64,000 nt of DNA from Endozoicomonas sp. 4G (GTDB taxonomy: Bacteria; Pseudomonadota; Gammaproteobacteria; Pseudomonadales; Endozoicomonadaceae). The stretch is from contig NZ_CP082909.1 of the NCBI RefSeq assembly GCF_023822025.1, forward strand, positions 1,161,001 to 1,225,000, in the 5' to 3' direction. Position numbers and translations under genes: made by a program. Shown piece after piece: positions 27,701-36,627 of this stretch. The notes under the pieces were generated by a model that was given only the letters and a program-made list of their open reading frames with translations, searched no databases and had not been told where the DNA came from. Within the stretch, counting starts at the first letter, position 1. The number at the start of each line of letters is the position of its first letter.

Positions 27701-30700
27701 TGTTTTATCCGGGTCGATGCCCAGCGCGCTTTCTAACGCTTTAAGCGTTGCGTCCTGTTGTTTCAGGACTCGGTTATCTGCGTCCTCGACATAAAAGGCA
27801 AGATGCTCGAGAAGCTTGGTCAGTTTTTCTATTTTAGTTTCGTGCTCAAGTGGGGGGATTTCTTCCCAGAGGATAGTTTCTTTGTCAGTCAGCATTTTTA
27901 TGGTGGCATCACCATCCTTCTCAACCTGTGCACGAACTTTGTTAAGTCGTTCCAAGTTAGTGTCACCTTCATTGACCTTGATCTCGAGTGCTTCCTCTGC
28001 GGCTTTCAGTACACGCTGCGCCTCTTCATGAATCTGTTGACTGGTTTCTTCCATGGTTCTTTGTACTTGTTCAAAAATGATCTGGCGACGGAGATATACG
28101 TCATTGGCGTTATCCTGGTCATCGATCTTCAGAACTTTTTCTACGGCATCCAGTGCCTCAAGTACTTCAGGTCTGGTGATGGCGTTGGGTGTTCTGATGC
28201 GTTCCAGTTCCTCTTCCAAATATTTAAACCTGCTGGCTTTCTTACGAACGGCTTCTAGCAGTTGCCGCCGGTCTTTAATACGTTTGACCTCATCCAGTTC
28301 CAGACCATAAACCTTGGCCAGAACTGCATGCAAGAGTAGGTAGTCAACCCCGTCGATATTGCTTTTGGCTAACGGCTCATGTAGATCCTCAACCCCAGGT
28401 CTTTGATTAAGCTCTGTTTCTTCGCCCTGAGTACTCTGTGTGTCAGGCTTTTGAAGCTGGGCCTCTTCATAGGCATCCTGCATCAGGATTTCCCATCGCT
28501 GAATATCGGCTTCCTTCATGGCCTTAACCAGAGTTTTCTGCTGAGTTTCAATATCTGCATCGCTATCCAGTTCCTCAATATTTAATTGTGAGGCGATGGC
28601 TGCAAAGCGAGCTTTGATTTCATCTTCCCCTGTGCCGGAGGTTAGTTTCTGGATGAACTTTTCTCTCAGAGGTAGAAAGCTAGATTGAACGGCCTGTAGG
28701 CGAGCTTCCATATTTTCTGGGTCATCCGGGGTCAGGCCAAGGCGACGCTCAACGATAGCGAGCGCCTTTTTTTGCAGCGATGCGTTTAACGGGTCTGGAA
28801 AGGTATACAGATATTCCAGCATAGTTTTTTTCGTATTCTCTTCAATAGTCGGGTTGTTTACATCGAGTTGAACCATAGCAATCTCGGCTTCAATACATGC
28901 CAGAACAAACTCTTCAGCTTTTTTCAAAGACTGTGCATCCGTGAAACCATCTTTGAATATTTCATTAATCCGGCCCTTTATGATCCTGTCCTGATCTTCT
29001 GGAGCCATGGTTTCATCCCAGTCAGGAATGCCAAGGTATTTTGCAAGTTCAGCGTTTCTGGTATTTCTGGCAGCAAGCACTTGTTGTTTCAGCATTGGAA
29101 TCTGTTCGGCTTCCCGCTGAAGGTTGTTTACCCGATTTTCCAGATCTTCCCGTTCAGTACTCACTTCCATAAGCTCAAGCTCTGCTGTTGCGTAGAGTCG
29201 TTTTATTCTGGTCAGCTCTTCTTTATTGTCATTGGCTTTCTGCGCCTCAAGCTCTATCTGACGTTTAAGATCGAAGATTTTGACTTCTTTTTTCCGAGCT
29301 GCTTCCAGCTCGTATTCCATCTCAATCAGCTGTCTGGTCAGGGTGCCAATGACATTGCGGGTAAACTTTTCATCGCTGCTATCAACATCCCCGGCGACTG
29401 CGGTTACCAGAGGTGTAAATTTCTGAGAAAAATGCTCGCTGGCCAGAAGTTCTCTCAGTGCTGGTTTGAAGCTGAAGTATTTTTGGAGTTGAGTACGCAT
29501 CCACTGTGGAGTGATGATCCACGAAGTAAAATCGATGTGTGATGGTCTCAACTCAAATACCTCTTCTGTTTCTGGAGTCGCACTTTCCAGCGCCTGCTGG
29601 AGCGATTCATAGTATGCCAGTGCCCTCAGTTTATCTTCGCTGAATTCAGCGTCTTGCTGTGCAGTCAGTTCAGCAGCAAATTCTTCCAGCAGCGCCAGCT
29701 GCTTGCTGCGAATGATGTACTGGTAACTTTTGACTTTATCTGTTTTTATCTGTGCTGTTAGTGGGATGGGATCATCACTCTCATCTGGCTCTCCGAGGCT
29801 AATGAGGTTTTGTACAAAAGCGATATCGGCCGGGTTCTGCTTCTGTCCGTGGAAGACAATAATCTCTCCCGGATCCTCATACACTTCCAGTTTCGGGTAA
29901 CCGGCAGGCACAGGATAAGCCTGTGTGTCATCCTCAACGTGGACAACGTAGCCGACGGGCTTGTGGTAAGACAACAGGTCATTCAGGGCTCCCTGTTGTA
30001 TGTCGTTTCCCAGAATATGAACCTGAATGTAGGCAGAGGTGGCTGCTGCCAAAAGGGCCTCATCATTAACAAAGATCGATTGCCCCAGGCTGTTCAGTTC
30101 AGGGGGCTGATCACCGGCAGCGATAAGACGCATGAAGGTGCGACCGTTCACTTCAACGGGCTCTACCTCAATGGTGGCAAGGACATCATAGTAATGACAT
30201 GCACTAAGGCTTTCTGCTCTTTGATAAGCACCTCTGAGCACGCCAGCCAGTTGTTCGGGGTTGGCGATTTTCGTTAGCGGTTCTAATTGCAGGTTGTCAC
30301 CTAATTGAGCACGAACAGCCTCAACGGAATCGGGATGGGTCATTTCTTTCAGGACTTCGATGAGCAGCTTGTTGCCTTTAAGGTAATGGGTGAACCTGAA
30401 GACCTCCTCATTACTGACTTTTAGGAGTTTGACGTATTCCCAGGCAGAACCATCGTCGTATGTTTGAAACTGATCAACACTGGAGACACCACCGGCAATG
30501 CCAGAAAGGACGTCTGTAAAGCCTTCGGAAGGAACCTGGTAGCCTGCTCTGGCCTCACTCTGATCAGGGTAGGTAGTTGTAAAAGATTTGGGTACGGGTT
30601 GTTGGTCATCACCTGAAGTTGGCTTAACGGCGGACTCGCTCTGGGTATACTCTGCATATTCCCTCTTTGGAATATCAACAGACCTTGTCTGAATCTTGCG

Positions 30701-30787
30701 ATCGGCCAGTGTCTGTGTAGCAATCATTGAGGAGCTGATTGCAACGGTCACTGCAAGGCTCAAAGCATTGGGGCGGGTACAGATCAT
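24719..30787 (-). CDS. Giant secreted coiled-coil protein, paralogue 4 (2022 aa)
   Basis: First gene of the array in transcription order. Signal peptide MICTRPNALSLAVTVAISSS, cut near TLA/D; N-terminal region to about 486; core to about 1374; C-terminal region to 2022. The core has long Glu/Lys/Arg-rich helices (MEYELEAARKKEVKIFDLK) interspersed with recurring units such as ALESALGIDP and ERITAINAELDR. The C-terminal region shares NGNKIIQLL, the uncharged hydrophobic stretch and MNDNKMLTQWLGGPLGR with all paralogues. A strong GAGGTAG ribosome site precedes the ATG. It follows the V-ATPase terminator, so it should have its own promoter in 30800-30970. Family and function unrecognised. Confidence 0.85.
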   Translation of the reverse strand: MICTRPNALSLAVTVAISSSMIATQTLADRKIQTRSVDIPKREYAEYTQSESAVKPTSGDDQQPVPKSFTTTYPDQSEARAGYQVPSEGFTDVLSGIAGGVSSVDQFQTYDDGSAWEYVKLLKVSNEEVFRFTHYLKGNKLLIEVLKEMTHPDSVEAVRAQLGDNLQLEPLTKIANPEQLAGVLRGAYQRAESLSACHYYDVLATIEVEPVEVNGRTFMRLIAAGDQPPELNSLGQSIFVNDEALLAAATSAYIQVHILGNDIQQGALNDLLSYHKPVGYVVHVEDDTQAYPVPAGYPKLEVYEDPGEIIVFHGQKQNPADIAFVQNLISLGEPDESDDPIPLTAQIKTDKVKSYQYIIRSKQLALLEEFAAELTAQQDAEFSEDKLRALAYYESLQQALESATPETEEVFELRPSHIDFTSWIITPQWMRTQLQKYFSFKPALRELLASEHFSQKFTPLVTAVAGDVDSSDEKFTRNVIGTLTRQLIEMEYELEAARKKEVKIFDLKRQIELEAQKANDNKEELTRIKRLYATAELELMEVSTEREDLENRVNNLQREAEQIPMLKQQVLAARNTRNAELAKYLGIPDWDETMAPEDQDRIIKGRINEIFKDGFTDAQSLKKAEEFVLACIEAEIAMVQLDVNNPTIEENTKKTMLEYLYTFPDPLNASLQKKALAIVERRLGLTPDDPENMEARLQAVQSSFLPLREKFIQKLTSGTGEDEIKARFAAIASQLNIEELDSDADIETQQKTLVKAMKEADIQRWEILMQDAYEEAQLQKPDTQSTQGEETELNQRPGVEDLHEPLAKSNIDGVDYLLLHAVLAKVYGLELDEVKRIKDRRQLLEAVRKKASRFKYLEEELERIRTPNAITRPEVLEALDAVEKVLKIDDQDNANDVYLRRQIIFEQVQRTMEETSQQIHEEAQRVLKAAEEALEIKVNEGDTNLERLNKVRAQVEKDGDATIKMLTDKETILWEEIPPLEHETKIEKLTKLLEHLAFYVEDADNRVLKQQDATLKALESALGIDPDKTIGQPDTNERITAINAELDRQVAGLGAKPRYTLDRELNRVKSAKRTAKNELDDLHQKLNDIHLDTDSTDARAVIDEGETKLDQVLKQIQAEFELTSDDEQTTSERVDDIRDFIRNKGSESPDQVVDRLIDATPELRIYVEGDPDSLTAEDLFNVIVRSFVGRDEVDYGSGKLPEARQKYDRGMKFLGERTLKEALLHNAQAEEEQAQNQLKLKNQDFGNIEDSSVDDITKLNHQREVLTLILNQKKEMTSAAQKDLQAHDATIKAIEDDLHLKPDSTDINDNRINTVRAALLELGGNDGTGGRILELTQEKSRLKRELEAKQTEIEALNKALQAAEADIENEGGPYQYSPKQADIRTEIQAFTQGDSLKQQTLNAVIGLAESAEKNGKLRLDLRFFNLDDEFAPVRLKGLVGDDLSFDQAIRIVEVFKKFKHTAAPETVAEQPLNPLEEVQNLADRARVQIGKGAEQYDLEIRSMGETAINFVEHEPKDLKSFSDYLASHSANGNKIIQLLAEGLISKVELENYMKAVRGVDGYQVVAEFEHFLVYKHGVNMPRFKMTVRMLSDKDAEAFMQRAFTPVTVTATGPIAMQESIAGMKEYSTAVIANYVLDDIAFDNGRKTAAFLTNIQDTLTPYANAAGLAESDLITIIHSTLMQAHAAAVEHQLNDYWLKPSAFLVQAVTWYYTSYKPLLAIDTAWQASKQSLSNMAFLYLLDLTNRGDYLHRMLTPFQNWLERYHADLDRTGQYAYHSSIEQISELGGLAMPAGKAASSVILLKTGSGLFARQHSANPHMYRSIFRLVPEIVKSMACRQGIQVPLLHRATPEKVKTLASATAGLVLGPVATVGAYTHGLVSGLTRAQNFGLVLTSTLAFDFFMNDNKMLTQWLGGPLGRSLDKLSRWWGAGEKDEDFVKRTAVAMPQRFDETDDAYAARVQATNMMLGWTRQENYLQFRERRDRTMTLYENGWEKYFRENVPKWSFSHAESVPYSYALGVFYK

Positions 30788-30976
30788 TCTACTACCTCAG
30801 AGCTGAGTGCTTTTATTACTGAGGAAAGCCATTGCTGCTAGTTGCTGACGGCTGTTCCAGTATGCTGTTGAGAGAATTTTTAAGTACCCAAAACTTTTAG
30901 CAGTTAAATGGAGAGCTGCAAGTTCAAGAGGCTAAATATCTGAATTCTGATGGGATAAGCGTTGGTGAGGTGCAAG

Positions 30977-31010
30977 AAAAAAGTCGACAGGGGGAGTGTC
31001 GACTTTTTGA
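30977..31010 (-). terminator. Intrinsic terminator of the V-ATPase operon
   Basis: AAAAAGTCGACA at 30978-30989 and TGTCGACTTTTT at 30997-31008 form a perfect 12-base-pair stem with a 7-base loop. A/T runs on both sides let it act on either strand. It lies 19 bases past the stop of the last V-ATPase gene and insulates the giant-gene array. Confidence 0.88.
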
Positions 31011-31026
31011 TTAGGCCGCAGCAGCA

Positions 31027-32871
31027 TCAGGCCGCGGCAGAAGTCCCGGTATACTGATTTCTTAATTCTTCGATCTTCTGCAGATAGCCGTTGTATTCAG
31101 GGGAACCGTCGTGTGAGTAATTGAGGTTCTTGAACAGGCCGGTCAGTTTCACGAAGTAGTCACGGGCGATTTCTTTATCCTTAAAGGTGTACTGCTGATT
31201 GATCAGGCTGACCACCAGTTCAAAGCAGGCCTGCTGGCGGCTCAGTGGGCAACTGCTGTCAACGTCATCAAAGGCATCCTGTTGCAGGTAGACCATATCC
31301 AGGAAGAACGATTTCTGGAAAGTGACGTAATCTTCCAGAGTAATACCTTCTTCCCCGGTCACCTGCATCATCTGGTTAATGCTGTCACCTTTGACCAGCA
31401 GGGCCTGCATCTCCTTAACGGTATCTACCCAGTCATGAGACAGGTTGTTGCTGTACCATTGGGATAACTGATCCAGGTAGCGGGACCAGGAGATCAGTGG
31501 ATCAATAGCAGGGTAGAAACGTTTGTAAGCGCGGTCGTACGACAGGCCCAGGAAAGTTTTGACCGTACTCAGGGTGGCCTGAGTCACGGGTTCCTCGAAG
31601 TTACCACCGGCAGGGGATACCGAGCCCACCAGGGTTAGAGAACCTTCGTCGCCTTCTTCGTTACGAATGACACCGCAACGCTCGTAGACGCCTTTAATGG
31701 CAGAGTCCATGTAGGCCGGGAAACCTTCTTCACCGGGAATTTCTTCCAGCCGGTTGGACGTCTCACGCATGGCCTGGGCCCAGCGGGAAGTGGAGTCTGC
31801 CAGAGCGAGGACGTGGTAGCCCATTTGGCGGTAGTACTCACCCAGTGTCAGACCGGTGTAGATAGAAGCTTCACGGGCGGCTACCGGCATGGATGAGGTG
31901 TTGCAGATGATAACGGTACGGTCGATAAGGGAGCCGCCAGTGGTTGGGTCTTGCAGGTGTGGAAACTCTTCAATGGTTTCTACTACCTCACCGGCACGTT
32001 CACCACAGGCTGTGACGATGACAATGTCGGCATCGCAGTAGCGGGAGAAAGAGTGTTGCAGTACGGTTTTACCAGAACCGAATGGGCCGGGGATACAACC
32101 GGTGCCACCCCGGGCAATGGGGAAAAAAGTGTCCACGATTCTCTGGGTAGTGACCAGCGGAGTATCAGGATACTGACGTTCAGTTTTACCTTTTCTGGAC
32201 AGGGTTTCAGAAATGGAGTGACGTACCGGCCATCGCTGGACCATGGTCAGATCGATCTGGGCACCCTGCTGGTTGCGTACTTTGGCCACCACGGTGTCAA
32301 CGCTGAAGGAGCCTTCCTGAATCCAGGTCACTTCCACTTCACCTTCGGTGTTAAAAGGAATCATGATCCTGTGGGTAAAACGACCTTCCGGGACGGTGCC
32401 AAAGGTTTCACCGGCGTGCAGTTTGTCGCCAATCTTGGCGACTGCCGTAAAGGCCCAGCTCTGACTGCGATCAAGGGCGTCAATCTGAACACCGCGCTGC
32501 AGGAATTTACCGTGCAGGGCGGCCAGCCTTTCCAGGGGGTTTTGCAAACCATCGTAGATCATGGAAAGAATGCCAGGGCCCAGCTCCAGAGAGAGCAGCT
32601 GCCCGGTCTGGATAATGGCATCACCTACTGCCACTCCCCGGGTATCTTCGTAGACCTGAATGTCAGCAATATCGCCGCGAACTCTGAGGACTTCCGCCAT
32701 CAGTTGCTCCTCCACCTGCTCATTGGCACGGCGGCTGGGCATCACGTAGACGACTTCGTTTTTGGTCAGTGGCTTACTGCCCAGACTCCTGATGGTGATG
32801 ATATCACCCATCACGGCAACGACCCGGGCTGAAGCCTGTTGTTCCGGTTCTGTGTTTGTCTGTTCACTCAT
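31027..32871 (-). CDS. atpA: V-type ATP synthase catalytic subunit A
   Basis: 614 residues; the catalytic nucleotide-binding subunit of the cytoplasmic V1 head. It has the N-terminal beta barrel, the A-subunit-specific insertion, and the P-loop GPFGSGKT at 262-269. ACGERAGE carries the Walker-B-adjacent glutamate region, and a C-terminal helical domain follows. It is the last gene of the operon and overlaps the DUF2764 gene by four bases (ATGA), so the two are translationally coupled. The enzyme couples ATP to ion movement across the inner membrane; direction cannot be read from sequence. Confidence 0.95.
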   Translation of the reverse strand: MSEQTNTEPEQQASARVVAVMGDIITIRSLGSKPLTKNEVVYVMPSRRANEQVEEQLMAEVLRVRGDIADIQVYEDTRGVAVGDAIIQTGQLLSLELGPGILSMIYDGLQNPLERLAALHGKFLQRGVQIDALDRSQSWAFTAVAKIGDKLHAGETFGTVPEGRFTHRIMIPFNTEGEVEVTWIQEGSFSVDTVVAKVRNQQGAQIDLTMVQRWPVRHSISETLSRKGKTERQYPDTPLVTTQRIVDTFFPIARGGTGCIPGPFGSGKTVLQHSFSRYCDADIVIVTACGERAGEVVETIEEFPHLQDPTTGGSLIDRTVIICNTSSMPVAAREASIYTGLTLGEYYRQMGYHVLALADSTSRWAQAMRETSNRLEEIPGEEGFPAYMDSAIKGVYERCGVIRNEEGDEGSLTLVGSVSPAGGNFEEPVTQATLSTVKTFLGLSYDRAYKRFYPAIDPLISWSRYLDQLSQWYSNNLSHDWVDTVKEMQALLVKGDSINQMMQVTGEEGITLEDYVTFQKSFFLDMVYLQQDAFDDVDSSCPLSRQQACFELVVSLINQQYTFKDKEIARDYFVKLTGLFKNLNYSHDGSPEYNGYLQKIEELRNQYTGTSAAA

Positions 32872-33569
32872 AAGTTTGTTCCAAAGGCTGTTCCCGGCAA
32901 CCGGTTGATAAAGTCACCCAGCGCCCGGTCGGTCAATTCGTTAAAGCGTTCCAATGCCTGCTCACCGTCGTAAGTCGTCCAGCGGGCGACCAGGTTCCAG
33001 CGCAGTATGTAGATCACGACCGCTTCAAAGTCGAAGCTGTGCTGTCTGCCAGCGTCGTCCAATCGCCGCCATACGGCTTCCAGCAGGGTTTTCTCCAGAG
33101 TGAGATAATCCTGCCTGTTCAGGCAATCAATGGCCTGTGGAATCCACGGGAAGGCGTGCTGAAGGCCCAGTGTCGGATGGCTCCAGTTGCGGCGAATGTA
33201 GGCATAGCGGGTACCAAAGCTCCATTGAGGATCGCCCGGTGCCTGCCTGCCCTGTCTTTTACGACGCAGTGCTGCCATGACGGTTCTCATGTCCAGCCGC
33301 CAGTTGACCAGGTCCCGCAGCGTCTGGCTGGGAAGCTCCCCGTGCAGGCGGGCGGCCAGTTTGATCAGGGCGGTCTCGTCGACATTATCGCCCAGATGGC
33401 TCCAGTGCATCAGCTGCTCCACCTTGACCAGGGTGTCCTGGTCTTCCTGGTTCAGCATGGAGAGGCGTCGATCCAGTTGCAGACGTGAGATCGGGGTGAT
33501 CTTGCTGTCAAACAGCGAATCAATGTGGGGCAGCGAAGTCACCAGAGTGTAATAGGCATGGTCTGCCAT
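32868..33569 (-). CDS. DUF2764 family V-ATPase-associated protein
   Basis: 233 residues, soluble and helical (HAYYTLVTSLPHIDSLFDSK; DLVNWRLDMRTVMAALRRKRQG). DUF2764 genes sit between the E and A genes in many bacterial V-type ATPase operons, in the place of subunit C, and the same position is kept here. Substituting for subunit C as the link between the membrane part and the central stalk is an inference from gene context. It overlaps subunit A by four bases. Confidence 0.85.
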   Translation of the reverse strand: MADHAYYTLVTSLPHIDSLFDSKITPISRLQLDRRLSMLNQEDQDTLVKVEQLMHWSHLGDNVDETALIKLAARLHGELPSQTLRDLVNWRLDMRTVMAALRRKRQGRQAPGDPQWSFGTRYAYIRRNWSHPTLGLQHAFPWIPQAIDCLNRQDYLTLEKTLLEAVWRRLDDAGRQHSFDFEAVVIYILRWNLVARWTTYDGEQALERFNELTDRALGDFINRLPGTAFGTNL

Positions 33570-33631
33570 TTCATTCTCCCAAAAAGTCAGGAGTCTTCAG
33601 TCCTGACTGTTAACTTCCAACACTTGACTCA

Positions 33632-34318
33632 TTACTTGACGATGCCTTCCAGCAACGCCCGGAAGCGAGGCTGAAGGTGTCTCAGCAGAACCGCAGTGAC
33701 GGTTTTGTCGCTCAGTTCTACTTCGATCTTTTTGTCGTGCAGACGCAGTTTGATACCGCTCTGGGTTGTCTGGCCAACCGAGAAGGTCACACCTTCCTGT
33801 AGCATTTCAGCGGCCTGGCCGGTGACGAAGTCCAGCAGAGGACCCTGTTTAACCAGGTCAGGAGGATCACGGAGTTCATCAACACCGACCACCCTGCGTG
33901 GCAGAATGACTTCCAGATGTTTCTCGCTGTGCAGGTTGTTTTCGCCTGCCACTTCAAGAATCATCTGCTTGAGCACTTCTTCTTGCTCCAGGGAGTTACT
34001 GACCAGGGCACCGATCTGTCCGGAGAATTTTTCCAGCAGGTAGTCTTTCAGTTCCAGTACGGCATTTCGTTCCGCCAGTTGCAGGGCTTCCTGACCGGCT
34101 TTGGTGATAAAGTCCGCTTCTTCCCGGGCCTTGCTGACGATGGTGTCGGCCTTGGCCTGGGCTTCGCGAATCAGAATGGCGGCATTGGCTTCGGCTTCTC
34201 TGACAATCCGGTCAGCCTGGTTACGACCGTCCTGTACGCCCTGGTCACGTAGTTTTTCGATCAGCTCCTGGACGCCAACAGAGACGTTCTGGCCGCCAGG
34301 ATTGATTGCTGCTGTCAT
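33632..34318 (-). CDS. atpE: V-type ATP synthase subunit E (peripheral stalk)
   Basis: 228 residues. A long charged N-terminal helix, rich in Ala, Glu, Lys and Arg (ADRIVREAEANAAILIREAQAKADTIVSKAREEADF), is typical of the peripheral stalk. A mixed alpha/beta C-terminal domain follows (about 110-228). The stalk holds the A3B3 head against the rotor. No separate G/H stalk partner gene is visible in the operon, so the partner is missing, unrecognised or encoded elsewhere. Confidence 0.88.
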   Translation of the reverse strand: MTAAINPGGQNVSVGVQELIEKLRDQGVQDGRNQADRIVREAEANAAILIREAQAKADTIVSKAREEADFITKAGQEALQLAERNAVLELKDYLLEKFSGQIGALVSNSLEQEEVLKQMILEVAGENNLHSEKHLEVILPRRVVGVDELRDPPDLVKQGPLLDFVTGQAAEMLQEGVTFSVGQTTQSGIKLRLHDKKIEVELSDKTVTAVLLRHLQPRFRALLEGIVK

Positions 34319-34366
34319 AATGTATTCCTCTGGTTAACGGTCTACCGTTCACTGTTTACAGCCCAC

Positions 34367-34816
34367 TCAGGCCACAATCTGCTGACCCAGAACCAGGGCA
34401 AATACGAACGCGAATACCGCAAAGCCTTCAACGATTGCAGCAGGGGCAATGGACAGGCCAAAGACTTCAGGTTTGTTTTTGGAGGCATTGATGCAGGCGG
34501 CCACCGCCTGACCCTGGTAGATGGCAGAGTACATCAGGGCAATGCCGGTCAGCAGGCCAATACCCAGCAGACCAGGAGCACTGTTGCCGGAAACACCGAT
34601 ACCGCTGAGAGTGAACATGATCACGATGCCGTAAATAACCTGGGAAGAAGGCATAGCGGACAGACCGATGAATTTACCGTAACCACTTTCAACATCCAGC
34701 ATCGCGCCGCAGGCTGCCTGACCAGCGACTGAGCAGCCGATGGCTGAACCTACGGCTCCCAGTGCAACGGGTGCAAAGACGCCTATCCAGCCCAGGGCCA
34801 AGATCAGATTTTCCAT
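34367..34816 (-). CDS. ntpK: V-type ATP synthase subunit K (membrane rotor proteolipid)
   Basis: 149 residues forming two helical hairpins (four membrane helices), the duplicated proteolipid form of bacterial V-ATPases. Only the second hairpin carries the ion-binding glutamate, E130 (AAIVEGFAVF). Q59 and S58 (MPSSQVIYG), Y62 and Q101 (YQGQ) line up with Q65, T64, Y68 and Q110 of Enterococcus hirae NtpK, whose Na+ site also uses E139. This favours sodium coupling. The alignment was done by eye. Confidence 0.92.
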   Translation of the reverse strand: MENLILALGWIGVFAPVALGAVGSAIGCSVAGQAACGAMLDVESGYGKFIGLSAMPSSQVIYGIVIMFTLSGIGVSGNSAPGLLGIGLLTGIALMYSAIYQGQAVAACINASKNKPEVFGLSIAPAAIVEGFAVFAFVFALVLGQQIVA

Positions 34817-34818
34817 GG

Positions 34819-36627
34819 TTAATCCTCTTGTTTTCTAAAAGATTTGAATGGGTAGCCCTCGTCGGACAAACCCCAGTTAACGAATTCAATAACATTGAGG
34901 CGCATGCCGTGTACGACACCGCTCATAATGCAAAGGGCAAAGTTGAGTGCGTGTCCCAGCAGTAGAATCAGACCGCTGAACAGAACCCCGATGACCGGGC
35001 TGGAGTCCAGGGCATCCACAGCCAGAGTGTTGAAGGTGATGGCCAGGGAGGCACCAGAAAGACCCAGGGCAAACAAACGCATGTAACTCAGCACGTCACC
35101 GAACGCGGAAGTGATGTTATAAACCGCTTTCAGCCCGTCCAGACCTCTCAGGCACAGACTGCCGATGGAGCGAACCGGTCGGGTACTGGTGAACAGGAAC
35201 ACCAGCAAAGCACCGACTATCAAACCCGCAGGTCCAACCTTATTGGCAAAAACAGCCGACAGGGTATGGGTCATGCCCAGCCAGATTGATAAACCCGACC
35301 CCATAATAATGGCCCAGCCGATCGGGGCGAGGGCGTAGCTGCTCCTTCGATTGACCACTGCCGTCATAATGTTAGCAATGATCAAATGCGTTACACCCAC
35401 AAAGACGGACAGTTTCATCATGGCGTTGTAATCATTCAGGTCGATCAGGGCCATGTGTCCGAGAAGACCTCCCGAGCCCGGCGCGACACCAAAGTAACTG
35501 CCTACCAGAACACCCCAGACGACACCGGCGGCTGACATAAAGTAAGCCAGGTTCATCAGCCGGGAACCGGCCTCGGTTTTTTTCAGAGTCTTGCGGAACA
35601 GGAACACGATGCCGCCAAACAGCAGGCTGTACATGGCGTCGCTCATGATCATGGCGAAGAACAGTGAGAACGAGTAAAAGACCAGGTTGCCCGGATCCCA
35701 GGTACGGTAGTTTGGCGTCTGGAAAAAGCCCAGTGCGTCCGCACCGCCACCCACGCTGTCGGATTTTTCCAGCAGGGTAGGGGGGTTGTCTTGTTCAGAG
35801 GGTTCTTCGAAGAGCGCGGCGAGGTTGTTTTCCAGACAGAAAGCGGCCACGGCTTTTTTTTCCGATACCGCTACCCAGCCCTGAACCAGAAAGAAGGTTT
35901 CCTCATCCTGGGTGCCACTGGTGGCTTCTTCCAGGGCCGCCTTATCCTGTCTGGCGGCAACCGCCTGACCCAGCAGATAGCTCCAGCGGGTTAACGCTTC
36001 ACGCTCCGCCAGCAGTTCTTCCAGCAGCTGTTCAGATTCTTCCAGTTCCATTTCCAGCCTCGAAAGAGGCACCATGCCGATATGGGAGCGAGGGACTGAC
36101 AACAGGTCTTCGGCTGGTTCATCGCTGGCAATAACGATGACATAAGCTTCGCGGGAATCCCTGTGAATCTCTTCCCAGGGCAGGTCATGTTGTTTCAGAA
36201 CCTCGCAGAGGGTCTCCATTTCTCCCAAGGGAACCACATAGAACCAGAAACGCTGGCCACCCAGGTCGGACAGCGTGGGAAAGCAGAATTCCCCCCACGG
36301 ACGAACTTCACGGATACGCTCAGTCAGTTTGTCACGGGCGTCGGACAGCTCCCGAACAGAAGCCTTGTTGTCCAGAACCTCGGCAACGATCTGGTCAATA
36401 CAGGCCTGTTTTTTGTCTTTGAGCTGTCGACGGGTACGGGGTGAACGTTCCAGCCAGGCCAGGGCTTCGCTGGCCTGTGCGGGCTGCATACGCAGGCTTT
36501 GATCGACGGTGTTGTCGGACAGTGGAATCAGATGCATGCATCCCAGCGCCTGAAGTCCCTTAAGCACTTTGGTTTTTTCTGCTTCAGGTCCGTACAGGGT
36601 CAGTTTGTTCAGTCGTTTAATGGCCAT
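34819..36627 (-). CDS. ntpI: V-type ATP synthase subunit I (subunit a homologue)
   Basis: 602 residues. The N-terminal half is soluble and coiled-coil (MAIKRLNKLTLYGPEAEKTKVLKGLQALGCMHL, the usual family start). The C-terminal half has about seven membrane helices from FYSFSLFFAMIMSDAMYSLLFGG onward and ends near GMRLNVIEFVNWGL. It forms the static half of the ion channel, carrying the conserved arginine of the family. It overlaps subunit D by 11 bases and is followed after two bases by subunit K. Confidence 0.93.
   Translation of the reverse strand: MAIKRLNKLTLYGPEAEKTKVLKGLQALGCMHLIPLSDNTVDQSLRMQPAQASEALAWLERSPRTRRQLKDKKQACIDQIVAEVLDNKASVRELSDARDKLTERIREVRPWGEFCFPTLSDLGGQRFWFYVVPLGEMETLCEVLKQHDLPWEEIHRDSREAYVIVIASDEPAEDLLSVPRSHIGMVPLSRLEMELEESEQLLEELLAEREALTRWSYLLGQAVAARQDKAALEEATSGTQDEETFFLVQGWVAVSEKKAVAAFCLENNLAALFEEPSEQDNPPTLLEKSDSVGGGADALGFFQTPNYRTWDPGNLVFYSFSLFFAMIMSDAMYSLLFGGIVFLFRKTLKKTEAGSRLMNLAYFMSAAGVVWGVLVGSYFGVAPGSGGLLGHMALIDLNDYNAMMKLSVFVGVTHLIIANIMTAVVNRRSSYALAPIGWAIIMGSGLSIWLGMTHTLSAVFANKVGPAGLIVGALLVFLFTSTRPVRSIGSLCLRGLDGLKAVYNITSAFGDVLSYMRLFALGLSGASLAITFNTLAVDALDSSPVIGVLFSGLILLLGHALNFALCIMSGVVHGMRLNVIEFVNWGLSDEGYPFKSFRKQED

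Noticed and set aside
31951..32832. 293-residue plus-strand open frame
   Set aside because: Antisense to the V-ATPase subunit A gene; no family similarity and no ribosome site.
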